Shown: piece by piece, positions 9,401 to 20,600 of the stretch | Layout: each line of letters starts with the position of its first letter | Numbering within the stretch: the stretch's first letter is position 1 | Assembly: GCA_916610825.1 (NCBI GenBank) | Contig: OU744446.1 | Location: 22,515,223 to 22,579,222 of the forward strand | Length of the DNA: 64,000 nucleotides | Source of the DNA: Haliclystus octoradiatus | Lineage: Eukaryota; Cnidaria; Staurozoa; Stauromedusae; Haliclystidae | Direction: 5' to 3' | Program-made: the position numbers and the translations under genes | Notes under the pieces: model-generated | Database searches by the model: none | Told to the model about the DNA's origin: nothing | What the model saw: only the letters and a program-made list of their open reading frames with translations

Positions 9401-12400
9401 TCCTTTATCACTCTCTTGCCTGACGATGTTATTATGAAGATAACGAAATATTGCCAATTATGTCTCTTTTATCGCTGTCGTTTATCTCAAATTTAATAAG
9501 TAAGAATTTATTAATTAAAAAAGAAATAGGAAATGAATTTAATGTTCATTTTTCAAAGACTTTTATGCCAATAGATGGTCCGCCTATTAAACAAAGAGAT
9601 CGTATTGTATCTGATGATGTAAACTCTATTATCCCCCTGTATTTATTGAATGGACAGATAATGAAACTAAAGGAACATAAGGCAGTCGGCCTAGATGGTA
9701 TTAGTGGAAGAGCTCTAAAGATAGCTGCACCAATTATATCACAGCCACTTACTGAAATAGTTATCATTTCCATTAGTTCAAACAGTTATTCACATCCTTT
9801 AAATCTGCAAAGATTTCCGCATTATTTAAGAAAGGTGACAAAAGGCTCATAACGAAATATAGACCAAATTCTGTATTACCTATTGTTAGTAAAATTTTGG
9901 AAAGACATTTTTCTATTTACTTATATGAACAATTGAAAGATGATAACATTTTATCTGCATGGCAGAGTGGCTTTTGCAAGCGTCATTCAACTTGCACTTG
10001 TCTTACTAATATGCTAGATGATTGGCTAGTTGATCTAGATCATGGTCTTTACGAAGGGACAATTTTACTTGACTTTGCTAACGCGTTTGATAAAGTACAC
10101 CACGATATACTTTCAACTAAATTGAAATCATTTGATGTACCAGTTGGATAGTTTTATTCGTATTTATCTGGAAGCAGCCAAATATTATTTTGCTGTCTAA
10201 TCAATGACTTACCTGGTTGTTTACCACATTTGTGTAATTGCCATATGTATGAAGATGACACTACGTTATATGTAATCAGATAAATCTACATCCATTATCG
10301 AAGAAAAATTACAAAACTGTTTGGATGCTAAATCAGTTTGGTGTCACGAGAATCGAATGTAACTTAATGGCAATAAAACCAATGTTATGATAGCAACTAC
10401 CACTCATTGTAAGCAGCCAGCTTCTATATCATCGCTAACGATTAATGATCAAATCATCAATGAAATCACAAATGTAAAACTGTTATGAATCAAAGTATCA
10501 CCAAAACTTAATGATATCGAACTATATGTGTCAACAACCAATGTCATAAATTAACTACCGCTTTGTATTTTATACGAAATGCGCAAGTGTTACACAATAT
10601 GTCACCCCAAAAATCACGAAAATGTTACTGAAGACTTACTTTTGGCCACATGATATATACTGTTCACCAGCATGTGGACCATTAACTACACAAACATAAA
10701 CTAAGAATAGATTGTTTAATGGCCGCAGCAGGTCGATTAGTGTATGGAAAAGATTGTATTGGTTTGAACAATTTAATTTTAGATATGGGCTGGCTACCTT
10801 TCCAACAGTTAATAGATTTAGAACTATCATATTTAATTTTTAAATGTTTACAGAAACAAACTGCAATTAATTTGGAAAATAAATTAACTTTAACCGGAAA
10901 TTCTACAAGAGGGAATAATCAAAATCTGCTTAGGTTGCCACTTCGTAAAACTGATTATGGACAGTCAACATTTTCATTTTATGGGTCAAAAGTTTGGAAC
11001 AATTTACCTGGTGATCTTAGAACAATTACAATTAGTAATTCTTCATTTTATGTCAACGTCAAATTACATTATATAAAAACCTTTCGTAGATATGTATTAT
11101 ACATTATTGTTAATATAGTTAGTTTATCTCATATATTTTGTAGGCCTATTTATAATTATGTTAGTCGAATGCCAATGTGAAACAGTTGCCAAGCGCGCCT
11201 ACCTGTAATTATCGATTATAAAGTTAACGAAAACAACAACAAGCATCATTGCTCTCTTTCAAGTAATTATTTAAAAATAAGAAATGATGTACTAGCTTAT
11301 TTGTTGGATAAATATGTGGTCCCCAGGTCATTCATCAAAACACTAATGTAAACTATTAGTGTGCAATGTCAACATATTATATCATAACCTTTCTATAACC
11401 AACAGATGATCTCCAAAACCGTGTAGCAATTATGATTAGTAGAGCATATTCAATCATCACTACTGAGGCGTTGGCTAAAAATCTTGGTCTCACCACAGAA
11501 AATGCTTTGCAATGTAAGTCAACCAGATATTGTTAATCTACTTATAAATTTATTTTATGTAAAATAGGAAAAATGAAATTATCCTTAGATATCATTATCG
11601 ACTAGCTACCGCTACTTCTGATAATCTGAATATGAATAAAAAGAACAGGAATAAAAAGATGTTGAGTGAAAGAGCACAAATTATTAAATTATAATGCATC
11701 AATCATAATGCTTTAATATTATATTACCGGTGAAACAACAAATTAAGTATTTAAATTTCACAATTTCAAAAGCTGGCGATCGCAATACCAAACAAAAAAG
11801 AAACCACGGCCTGGTGGATAAATCTGTCCCGCTTTGAAATTCTTCATCCAAAATAATGAAAAAGAAATCCTTGTATCAACAAGTTATGAGAATATCAAAC
11901 TAACTTAATTTTATCTCAAACATTTTTCTAGAAATTTAAACCCAACTGCCGATTTTTCTTTATACAAAAAAGTTATTAAACTTTTTTATTGATTCAACCT
12001 TGATTCAACCATGCTCACACAAATTACACACAAATATTAAATATCTTTCAAGCAGGCTTAAATGCCTAACAATTTAGAAGGTTCAGAAGTTTTACAGTCA
12101 AATCGGAAATGACGGAAAGGCTTGAATCACAACGAAAGTTGGAAGTCTCTGTCCAAGGCAATATTTAACCCCTTGAAAGAATGTTTATTCATGAAAGTCC
12201 CACCTTTGAAAAAAGTGCATGAGTTCATGAATGGTTGATAACCTGGATTATGAAGTGAATGTTAAATTGCTTAAATGTTCATGAACATTTCATGAACAGT
12301 CCATGGGAAATTCATGTACATTTTGGCAATTTAGCATTCATGAACTCATGAACTTTACTCATAGGGGATATTAACGTTTGAGGCTACATAGAAGTCTCAG

Positions 12401-15400
12401 TATTCTTTTTCTCACTACCTGCGCAGCACACAACTTCCTGGTCATAATTTCTATACTACACAAATATAATTATTCATAGACACATGGAGGCATGGTATCT
12501 CACTCGTTCACCTCTTTATACTAACACCTTTGCATGTGCAATTTGGTTTATGCTGGAAGCCATAAAGAAGCACAAAACTTTCATTATTCTTCTGGATATG
12601 GCCTGTAATCATTTTGAGAAAACAATGATATCAAGAGAGGGTTACACTATTTCAATGGTAGATGTTTTGAGTTTTAGGCAATCAATTAATATTGACTTTG
12701 ATGTTTAACAGAAATTGTGTTGTTATTCTAACAGGGGCATCAGAACATCAATGGTCAGTGAGTGATGATAAAATGTATATAGAACCGCAAAAAGGTAAAC
12801 TTCCACAACCCACAGCTAATAAGCTGTCTCCATATCACAACACCAATAAATGGTTGGACACTTTCGGAAACTTGAATTTCTCTTCATCATTACCACCGGA
12901 ATTACACTATCATTCATTACTCTACAATAGATTTTTAAAATCATAAATAAAACTTGAATCTATCAGAAAACGCGTCTTTAAAAACATATGCAATGCACCT
13001 TGATTTCACATACCTCTAATATGCACTTGGGCAACAATGATTGCTTAAAGTTTACTAAATTTCTGAATTCCTGATTCATGCTGTTGCATAGATTTTCTTT
13101 CAATAAAACTTTGAAAGAGTAAATCATCTTTCTGTCTAAGGACTTGTATAACAGATCATCATCATCATCATCATCAAACTTGATTGAAAATCCCCAAAAG
13201 AATAAAATGTCGATTTACATGGAGCTCATTTACATTATATAAAACAGAATAAAAAGAATAATGAGATGTATATTGCAAAAACTCTGATAAAACTTGTCAT
13301 CACTATATGTCTGTGTTGATGGACATGACAATTTTCCAAATGTTTCTGAAATATAATCAGGAACAGTTTTGTTCTCCACTTTCGACATCTAAGTAAGTTT
13401 TTGAAGTCTTAGCCGATCCAGAATATCCATCACTTCTGCCGCCAATGGGAGTGTAGCAAACGATTCTGTATTCTGATCCCTCAATACGAAGCGGAGAGCC
13501 CAGTTCTGAGTCCTCTGCAGACGATCAATAGGAAGTTTCAGATTTTCACGACGACGACGAACATGCTTATGTGATTTAAACTTGATCTTCTCTGTTTGCT
13601 GTCTCTGCTCTTAGCATTTCAGATTAGTAATAACCATTCAAGACGACGATAAGTGTAAACATAGTCCAGACAGTGAAGCACAAAAATCGGCTGAACCTAT
13701 CACAAATTGCAATAGAAGATATTTTTACATCAACATGACCAGAAAATTCTCCTTTTTCACATACTAAAGTCCATAAAAAGCCAAGTACTATTTCTACCTG
13801 AATTTGATGCAAATCTTTTTAATTTGCCCGAAAATGAAGCCACCACTTTAAGTAGTCACTAACACACCCTTGAAGAGCACTATAACGTGAAGTAAAGTAT
13901 ACCACATATCTCAGAAACAGTAATGCTTCAATTTTCTGAAATCAAAATCCTGATTTCGTCATCAACCGTCCTACATCAGAATGGAGGCTCAAAATCTCGC
14001 AAGTGTGTTTATGCAGCAAAATTGATAAAAATGAATAAAAAATTTAAATTATAGATCCTTCCACGCATTTGACATTGCATATAATTTATTTCCACAAATA
14101 ATAATCCAATAATTGATAATTGAGCTCCAACAATAGCACAGAAGTTTTGAGCAGATTCAAATTATGTGAGTCTTTAAATCACATATAAATATATCTCAAT
14201 TTAGGCTAAAGGTTATATGTAAATGAAATGTAATGCCTCCTTTATTTGCCTGCCAATTCAAAGACATTTGGCAAAATATATCAAATAAAAAAAATAATGA
14301 GTGCATGTCTGACTGGTGGACATCCTACGTGCAAGCGACAAACAACCGCAATGATCAATTATCATTCAGTTAGAAAGATAAAAATGACTTAATAAAATTT
14401 GTACCCCATTGGAAATGCGCTTGCACAATTTTCATACCACATTCTGCTTGGTTGAAGAATTCATGAACTTAACAAACATTAATGAACCGCTCAATTCCTG
14501 GACACCTCGGAAGAAGTTCCTGAACATAAAGTTGACTGTTTTCCTGTTTCATGAACTGTTCGTGAAAATTGGGCCATTTCACTTTCATGAACTTTCATGA
14601 AATGTTATGCCCCTTCATTTTGTTACATACCTATTGAGTAACAGTGAATATTGATGTATGTAATATCATAAATGCAAGATTAGAAGTGAAGAACAATGAA
14701 TGAATGAATTTATGAGGAATCGAGGATACTGCAAATACACAGGTCAGCTGGAAAATTCTTCATCAAGGAAGCACGACTCCATTAACAAACTAATATTTTA
14801 CAGCTTCAAGGAATGGATTCATTATTGGTTGTGGAATTTTTCAATTTCAAAAAATTGGATACTTTGATGATTTGTTTGTGAACAATGAATGTGAATATTG
14901 ACAAATCATTTTAAATTTGATATATGAATAAAAGCTCATTTTCTATCCTAATTTATAAATTCTGATTTTGCTACCGTATACAATTTTTGTGGGTTACCAA
15001 AATTATCTAAAATTAGCTTTATCTAAATTTAGTAAAAGCTTGTTAGCATTTACCAGCCATTGTAGCTCTTTGTTCGAAAAACTGTAACATTCTAATTTAT
15101 TAGAAACATTGCATTTTCTGAAATGGTTGGTAAGAATGTTGCGATTTTGTTTAAATAATTTATGATATAATGAAAACTTGGTAGAATTAAACAATTGCAA
15201 ATCACACAGTGTATACACATTACACATGCCAGCAATGAAACAGGATCATCTAGAACTTTTCTTTTATTGAAGATATTCTCTATTAATAATCCAAACTTGC
15301 TTGTCCAGGCATATAAAACTTTCGTTCGTTTGATTATGGAATCTGACACTCCTGTTTCGAGCCCTTATCTGATAAAAGATATAAACATTATTGAAAAAGT

Positions 15401-16245
15401 TCAGCGTAAATTTACTCGTATCGTCTGTAAACGTTCTGGCATATGTTACAACAATTATCAAGATCGCTTGCAAAAGCTAAATATTACTTCATTAGAATCT
15501 CGTCGTGTTTTCAATGACCTAGTTACTGTTTTTAAAAAATACTCAATGGCTTAGTCGATATTGATATATCATTATTCTATAAGAAAGTACATTCAAAATA
15601 TCCATCAAGGTCCCACAATATGAAAATAATTCCATTATTAACACCGAAATGTGATATCTCAAAATATTCATTTTCGTATAGGACAGTATCTGTGTGGAAC
15701 AAACTATCCGAGACTATTGTCTCAATCACAAGCTTGAATAGTTTTAAAAATCAATTAAATAAAATAAATTTAAATAAATTTTGTCGTGTATATACTTCTT
15801 AATCGATTCACTTTTTAATTTAATATTATATTTAACCATAATAGGGCAATATGTCAGTGTGTTAACAATTGTAAAATAACACCTATATATGCCTGTCATT
15901 AACCATTTGAGTTGACAAATAAAAATACATACATACATGATACTGTATAATGATAAGAATAATTATATATTTTAAGTCTAGCTATAACAGACAAAGTCAG
16001 TCCTATGTTCACTGAGCAGTAATGATCAAAGCCATCGATGTAAATGTATGATTGTATATCGATGCTCTGGTACTGATGATGGCTAATGGCCAGAAACAAG
16101 TGTTTGTTTGCTGCTATATTTTAATCTACAAATTAATCTAACAATGTTTATTTTTCTAGTTTCCGCCCCAGATGCCATTGATGCAATTCCTAATGAAGAA
16201 CAACTATCTCTACTAACGAGCTATGTATCATATCTAGAAAATTAA
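3495..16245 (+). CDS. COPS8: COP9 signalosome complex subunit 8 (six exons)
   Basis: CSN8 is a PCI-domain subunit of the COP9 signalosome, which removes NEDD8 from cullins in cytosol and nucleus. Exons: 3495-3565, 4716-4764, 6185-6314, 11406-11513, 12735-12794 and 16160-16245. Every junction has GT-AG sites and the phases match (0/2, 2/0, 0/1, 1/1, 1/1, 1/stop). Recognisable segments in order are LLLLYLLQNDT, AKFLWKRISLQIK, VWSLGKLLWQRNFEQIFPLL, MISRAYSIITTEALAKNLGL, the short exon ending YIEPQK, and the conserved C-terminus PNEEQLSLLTSYVSYLEN. These exons supply about 167 residues; family members have about 209, so roughly 30-40 N-terminal residues are missing (see 763-792). A polyadenylation signal AATAAA lies at 16301, 56 bases after the stop. 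Introns are heavily invaded by mobile DNA. The next gene (17617-22100, minus) is convergent. Confidence 0.9.
3683..3886 (+). pseudogene. Orphan MLK-type kinase exon (end of kinase domain and start of leucine zipper)
   Basis: An open stretch of 67 codons follows directly on a cttag acceptor and ends at TGA 3884-3886. It reads ERPHFPELLDRL, then LQSLHEDWKAVIQRIFEEL, then KEREKELSIKEEEL. This matches the last kinase subdomain (RPxFxxxLxxL) and the following (L/C)xxxWKxxIQxxFxxLxxKEKEL stretch of mixed-lineage kinases (MAP3K9/10/11/21). No other MLK exon was found in the window. The exon sits in COPS8 intron 2 on the same strand; splicing it to the COPS8 exon at 3565 would be out of frame. The stop lies in a near-perfect hairpin (arms near 3866-3885 and 3895-3914). 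It is probably a transposed or dispersed exon relic. Confidence 0.6.
5130..5356. repeat. GTTCATGAAC palindrome array, copy 1
   Basis: This segment is packed with the perfect 10-bp palindrome GTTCATGAAC and its variants TTCATGAAC/T, about 14 occurrences spaced 10-25 bp apart. It begins after 'gcccctgcgaaaaaaatccatga' type sequence and includes a T-rich run with 'gttggttcatgaa' at about 5203. Four more copies of the same arrangement occur at 12199, 14455, 34730 and 37830. It carries no coding sequence. It is in COPS8 intron 3. Confidence 0.8.
5357..7737. other. Intronic sequence around COPS8 exon 6185-6314
   Basis: Apart from the small element at 5796-5960 and the COPS8 exon at 6185-6314, I see no supported feature here. 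Frames such as the minus-strand one at 6454-6699 and the hydrophobic plus-strand one at 7353-7631 are short and unrecognised. The latter may be degraded upstream sequence of the LINE that follows. Confidence 0.4.
5796..5960. mobile_element. Small TIR element (GTCCGACAAAAG family), copy 1
   Basis: The 165-bp element begins gtccgacaaaag and ends with a degraded inverted copy (cactttttttggac). It is closely similar along its whole length to 37440-37606, where both ends are intact. Shared internal words include 'caattttcttctgaatt' and 'ggatctaggatcccagga'. It has no coding capacity and behaves as a MITE. It is in COPS8 intron 3. Confidence 0.7.
7782..7808 (+). other. 2A-like ribosome-skipping motif, degenerate
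   Basis: The frame reads LLLIRDDIETSPGPN. Active 2A peptides end in D-(V/I)-E-x-N-P-G-P after a short hydrophobic helix, and are known in some non-LTR retrotransposons, where they precede or join ORFs. Here the invariant Asn is Ser, and the frame meets a stop at about 7869 while the endonuclease continues in another frame. So the motif is recognisable but likely dead in this copy. Confidence 0.5.
8929..9489. mobile_element. Foldback insertion with 129-bp inverted arms, Penelope-derived
   Basis: Arms 8929-9057 and 9361-9489 are reverse complements of equal length with only scattered differences. They enclose 303 bp that encode a Penelope-type GIY-YIG domain on the minus strand. The insertion interrupts LINE A just before a conserved K-K-E-I segment, which is partly repeated on both sides (near 8905-8925 and 9500-9530). 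The arms are best read as pLTR-like sequence of a Penelope-like element in inverted arrangement. No clean target-site duplication was identified. Confidence 0.7.
9083..9358 (-). pseudogene. Penelope-like GIY-YIG endonuclease domain fragment
   Basis: The minus-strand frame reads FDLCDASYVGFTCQHLHQRI, then one in-frame TGA, then HSGSAIGSHLRHSYGI, DCHKNFRVIKQCKNRFDCLI, HEMLAIRQIKPTLNTQLDSA and a terminal TAA at 9083-9085. The Y-x-G-x-T-x(3)-L-x-x-R-I core, the SAIGSHL and the E-x-L-x-I-x-x-x-x-P-x-L-N ending are the marks of the C-terminal GIY-YIG endonuclease of Penelope-like retroelements. The reverse transcriptase part is absent. One stop codon makes it a pseudogene. Confidence 0.85.
12199..12366. 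repeat. GTTCATGAAC palindrome array, copy 2
   Basis: It contains gagttcatgaatggttg near the left end, several TTCATGAAC words in the middle, and ends ttcatgaactcatgaac ... cataggggat. The left end has 'cccacctttgaaaaaagtgca'. So the ends look like inverted CCCCTATGA-type sequence. In COPS8 intron 5. Confidence 0.65.
13389..13575 (-). pseudogene. LINE reverse-transcriptase tail fragment
   Basis: The minus strand reads ENLKLPIDRLQRTQNWALRF, then a segment with LPLAAEVMDILDRLRLQKLT and a stop at 13389-13391. The pattern L-Q-R-x-Q-N-x-A-(L/I)-R is typical of the region after the polymerase core in non-LTR reverse transcriptases. Only about 60 residues remain. In the last COPS8 intron, opposite strand. 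Confidence 0.5.
14455..14612. repeat. GTTCATGAAC palindrome array, copy 3
   Basis: This is a degraded copy: 'gaattcatgaactt' at left, 'tttcatgaactgttcgtgaa' in the middle, 'tttcatgaactttcatgaaa' then 'tgcccctt' at right. The internal 'ttgggccatttca' also appears as 'tgggtcatttcaa' in copy 4. In the last COPS8 intron. Confidence 0.6.
15225..15805 (+). mobile_element. 5'-truncated CR1-type LINE fragment, same family as LINE B
   Basis: Frames at 15225-15554 and 15620-15802 encode a reverse-transcriptase C-terminus: LLVQAYKTFVRLIMESDTPV, PYLIKDINIIEKVQRKFTRI, then SVWNKLSETIVS. The PYLIKDINI-(I/L)-E-x-VQR-x-FTR segment is almost the same as in LINE B at about 29190-29240, so the two belong to one family. 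The upstream polymerase is missing. In the last intron of COPS8. Confidence 0.75.
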
Positions 16246-16306
16246 AATACTCTGTAACAAAGTCATTCTCCTGTAGTAAAATTGATCCCAACATCCAACA
16301 AATAAA

Positions 16307-17380
16307 TTTCAATTTGTGTGCAGCGCTTTGCCTGTTTCTGTTTGAAGTGTAATAATATTTCCTTGTGGTTTCTTAGCTACACAAATAGTGATGATGACAT
16401 TGTCCCACTTCAGGGGCCCTTGTAGCTTTATATTTCTACAGAAGTGGCTCTATTCTCTCATAGCAATGAGGGTAGGTGCTCATGACCGCATATCAGTTAT
16501 ATATCAATTTCAACAGATTTCAAGCCTTAATTGTAGAGGACTCGAGATGCAGTGTTGCACCACAGCTTGTCACATTGCACTTCCCCATTGCATACGCAAT
16601 TGATGTTACTCATTTGATGTTCTGATAGAGTTAATGCTGAATTTACTTTGAAGTTTCTTTTTCTTTCCTGCTAAAGAGTAGATGCATTTAATAAATCTTT
16701 TCTTGCATATATGTGTATGGCGGCAAACTATGAGCACTTTTTAAAGATTGAAAATTCTGATCATAGCATAAAGAAGACATTTCTATTACATAATTATAAT
16801 TAGAGGCTACATTCTGAAAAACGCATTGTTATTGCTATTGGAGACAGGCAAACATTGTGAGATAGAGTAAATGTTCTACACAAATACCACTACATTGAAT
16901 CGACTCTGGCTGCACTTTGGAGCTATCCATGACATTACACTCTGATATGGAGTGTCAAGTGAAAAGCTTACTGGCTCATACAAGGGAAAGAACTTGGCGC
17001 CTTGATTAATTAGGTACCCTACTTCATCATTTTCTGTTGTCAGAACCCTAAACAGTTAATGTTAACTATGCTGCAAGAAAATCAGTAGCCAACGAGACAA
17101 TGGTGATTTACGTTCAAGAGAAGTACACAAAGAGGGGCAATTAATGAGAATCATACAGCTGTGTACAAATCGAAAGGCTTGGAATGTTTGCAAGTCAAAA
17201 TTGGAAACAGAGCAATAAATGATTATCAATGTGTTTGATGCACAATGAATTGCAAAATAGCGATTGTAATGATATTAAACTAAACAATCTTGCTGAGAAA
17301 TGACTGATGAACCTGTAGAAAACTGGGCCACACAAAGACGTTAACATTCATAAGGTTTTGTCATAACTTACAATTTATAT
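16307..17380. other. Intergenic sequence between COPS8 and the Slac2-like gene
   Basis: This separates the 3' ends of two convergent genes. I see no coding exon or recognisable repeat. A minus-strand AATAAA at 17381-17386 probably ends the neighbour's transcript. Confidence 0.4.
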
Positions 17381-17616
17381 TTTATTGTTTAAAAATCTTA
17401 AGATAAATTTTCACATTACATTAAGTAAAATTTACAAGTTAATATCTTACAATCCTATTTTAGATTAAAACTATGATAAAATAATATCTTAAATTAGAGC
17501 AGTATATTTGCATTATTAACATGACGTCAGGGGTGGATAAACTCATCTGATTGGTGGCATCTTTTTGCTTTGTTGCATTTGTGATTGCAATAGGTGATCA
17601 AATCTGTGAGTAGTAC

Positions 17617-20600
17617 TCAGATGCCCTTCTCATCCTCTTCTTCACTGTAAAAAGCAAGGCAAAAAAACAAATCAAAAATGATCAATTAACAGAAGAAGAA
17701 TTTTTGGAACCAGACATCAGAATCTTCTCAGCATTAACGTATAATTGATCGTCTCCAGCTATACAATAGTCACCACACAATTGTCCTGTTTGTATTCATG
17801 TGAAATGCACAAAGATTTAGACACATATGAAGTGTTACAAAAGCAGAAATGTGTGATTTTTAGATTCTGGAGTGTTTCCTATCTTTTTTCAAGTGCAGTA
17901 AATATGAAATGCAAACACATAGTGAATGTGTGATAATCTATTCCTTCATTAATTGACACATATTTTGGGGATGAAGCTGTACTGAAATTGAATTGAATTA
18001 AGAAAATCCTTTTGAAACTGATATTCTCAAAATGATATTGATAACCTTTGCAACTATTTGTGGAGAAATGCTTTCTAATTGAAATCTGTATCAATTTTGA
18101 CTTTTGAGGATCTCTACAAATGTAATGTCCTCGCCCTACTTTGGAGCTTTTTTAATAAAAAATGTCCAGCAAGGAGCTTTTTTAATAAAAAATGTCCAGC
18201 AATTTAAATAAAATTTTTCACTTCCTTGGAAGTAGCATCAACAGACGAAAGCAATATATAATGTATGTTCTCTTTGGAAAATCAAAATATTATCAAAGCC
18301 TTCCTAATTACTATTTCCCCACATTGTGGAATAATTCATTAAATGTTATTAGTAAGATATACAACCAACAAGATACAGCTCAAGCTCGCTCTATTGGACA
18401 AGTACTCTGATATTTGCTCTATAGGCTCACCAGACTGCTATGTTTGCTCACAATCAGACCAATAACCTGCTTATTGTTTGACACCACACAAACTTCTTGT
18501 GATTTTGCTTCTTTCTTTGCAAAGATTTATCTCAATTTTACGTTCAATCTTTTCATTCTGCAATCATATATTTTTTGCGTTACATTTATGATTTTGCTTT
18601 GAATCTTGATGTTCACCTTGAAATTTGACTGACTTATCCTAGCATATATGCTAATTTACATTATTATACAGTGTCTCCCAATAAACAAGCATTGCTTAAG
18701 GGGTGACCCCAATCATTTATAAATGTGAATTAATCAATATAATTGTATTTAAAAAACAAACAAATTGTAACTATTGTTCACATAAGTGATTGAAATATAC
18801 ATCTGTCTATGAGTCTGCGTATCAGATTGCAAGTTCTTTTCCTTCTAAGCAAAGGGTGTGCGCTCGAAACACTAACTCACAGTCTCATTTGAAGAACTGC
18901 TGCCTCTCTTTCAGATATTTTCATGCAGCAACTTACATTTCAAAAGAAAAATGTGTTTTAAATTAATTTTATTTTTAATACGCTTGCTCAAATAAATATA
19001 AAAGCTAAAGCATTCTTTCTCGGATGCGCTTGAAAGTCCCCCTGATTAACATAACAAAGAAATCTCAAGTCACGCGCTTTGAGTTCCATTTCAGACTCTG
19101 TTGCTATGACAATTAATCAGTTGATCAAGCAGACCTGGTATATTCCTGCGATTTAATTGGGTCATCGTTTTTGATAGCCAGTGCTGCTCATAAAAGATAT
19201 AGGTGTTGGATTCGCAGACTCTACTACTAGATTATTTCACCATAAAGAGACTGCATTTATATATTTTGCAAAGTATGTTGAAGATCTGCATTATTCAATT
19301 CAATAAGCTAGGTTCTAGCGTGTGGACTAGTATGCTCAGTTGTAGCCTAAATACATACAATGATAGAGTAATAAGTAGTATTTATATTATACAGTTGACA
19401 TTGGTGCTATCCTATTTGTTACGGGGCCCTTATATGCTATGGCAATAACATATTCACACATTCAATTTTTTAAACGCAATGCAAATTCCACGCATTCAAT
19501 TTAACAGCACTTGAAGTTGATTTAATTAAGACCTATTGGCCTAGAAATTGCAATATTTAGTTGCACAGGCAAAGTTTGAATTGCAAAAGTGTGTTCGCAA
19601 ATGTTTAAAGTTTTGGATGATTGAAAACGGGTAAACAGTTTAGATTCTTGAAATGAGGGCTGTTCAACCCAAGGAAATTTTTTTAATTCTTTTGGCCCAA
19701 ATAGCAAATTTTGTTATGATTTTCACTCAAACGTGCTGTAAAACTTTTCAATGGTTTGTTTATAGTATAACACAGAAACTTTCAATAATGCAGTAACGCA
19801 GCTGTATATGACTTTTCACAATTTCGCGCAAAATATAGATCAAAAGCGCGTCACATATAAATATGGAGGGCACCTGTTTATCTGTAAATTTACCCTATCT
19901 TATGAATCAATGCTTCGAAGAAAGTTATTTGTAATGACAATGTACTTTCAGTTTTCAAAAGGTTTTCAGAATAAATGATGATAGCATCCTGATTTCTACA
20001 TATTTCCAAGTTATTTCTGATTTGTTTATTGTGGATCTGGCGAGTAATTTTCTGCACTGGTATTATCAATTAGAATTTGTGTATGATACTTTAATTAGTA
20101 ACTTTATTTAAGAAAGTGTTGAGGTTACTTATGAAATCATTTAGTTTTAATTTATAATTGTGTTAGTGCAGTTTAATGTTTACCTTTCACTGTGGATTTC
20201 ACCAATGTATCCAACGCATGTAATGAATGACAGAAGCAATGACAATGCAACCGTCATCAATGCAATGCCAATAAACTCAACTGAGAATAATTAAAACATC
20301 ATATGATATAATTTTAGGTATTTATTTAAATTAGAATTTATGATTCTTATGAATATATGCAAATAAGTGTTATTTATTCAATCGGATTTCAGCATTCACC
20401 AGTCTTTTTCTTGTGTTTCATTTATCATTTGAATTGGATTTAATTTAAGAACTATGACGTCTGCATTGTTCTATCTATTCCTTTTACGTTCTGATAAAAT
20501 GTCTGGTCATCACGAAAAATACATGTTTGTTTCAAATCTCCATTAAAACATCACATTACGCAATGCATTTATGTACCAGATGTTGTATGACTCTACGTGG

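Larger units (their letters stand above)
7738..11180 (+). mobile_element. Decayed CR1/jockey-type LINE (LINE A) in COPS8 intron
   Basis: This is a broken non-LTR retrotransposon. An AP-type endonuclease is readable at 7853-8515 (IGICYRPPDAD, LICGDFNINL, SDHDLIYTI motifs). The reverse transcriptase is in pieces at 9500-9852 (VGLDGISGRALKIA), 9840-10151 (FKKGDKR then ILERHFSIYLYEQL, QSGFCKRHST, LLDFANAFDKVHHDI) and about 10195-10270 (INDLPGCLP, then YEDDTTLYV where the catalytic YADD is expected). The C-terminal domain is at 10719-11180. Several frameshifts, stops and an insertion (8929-9489) make it inactive. Just upstream of the endonuclease lies a 2A-like motif (7782-7808). Same orientation as COPS8. 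Confidence 0.85.

Noticed and set aside
12484-12946. Two overlapping plus-strand frames around COPS8 exon 12735-12794
   Set aside because: The only supported part is the 60-bp COPS8 exon. The rest is intron read-through.
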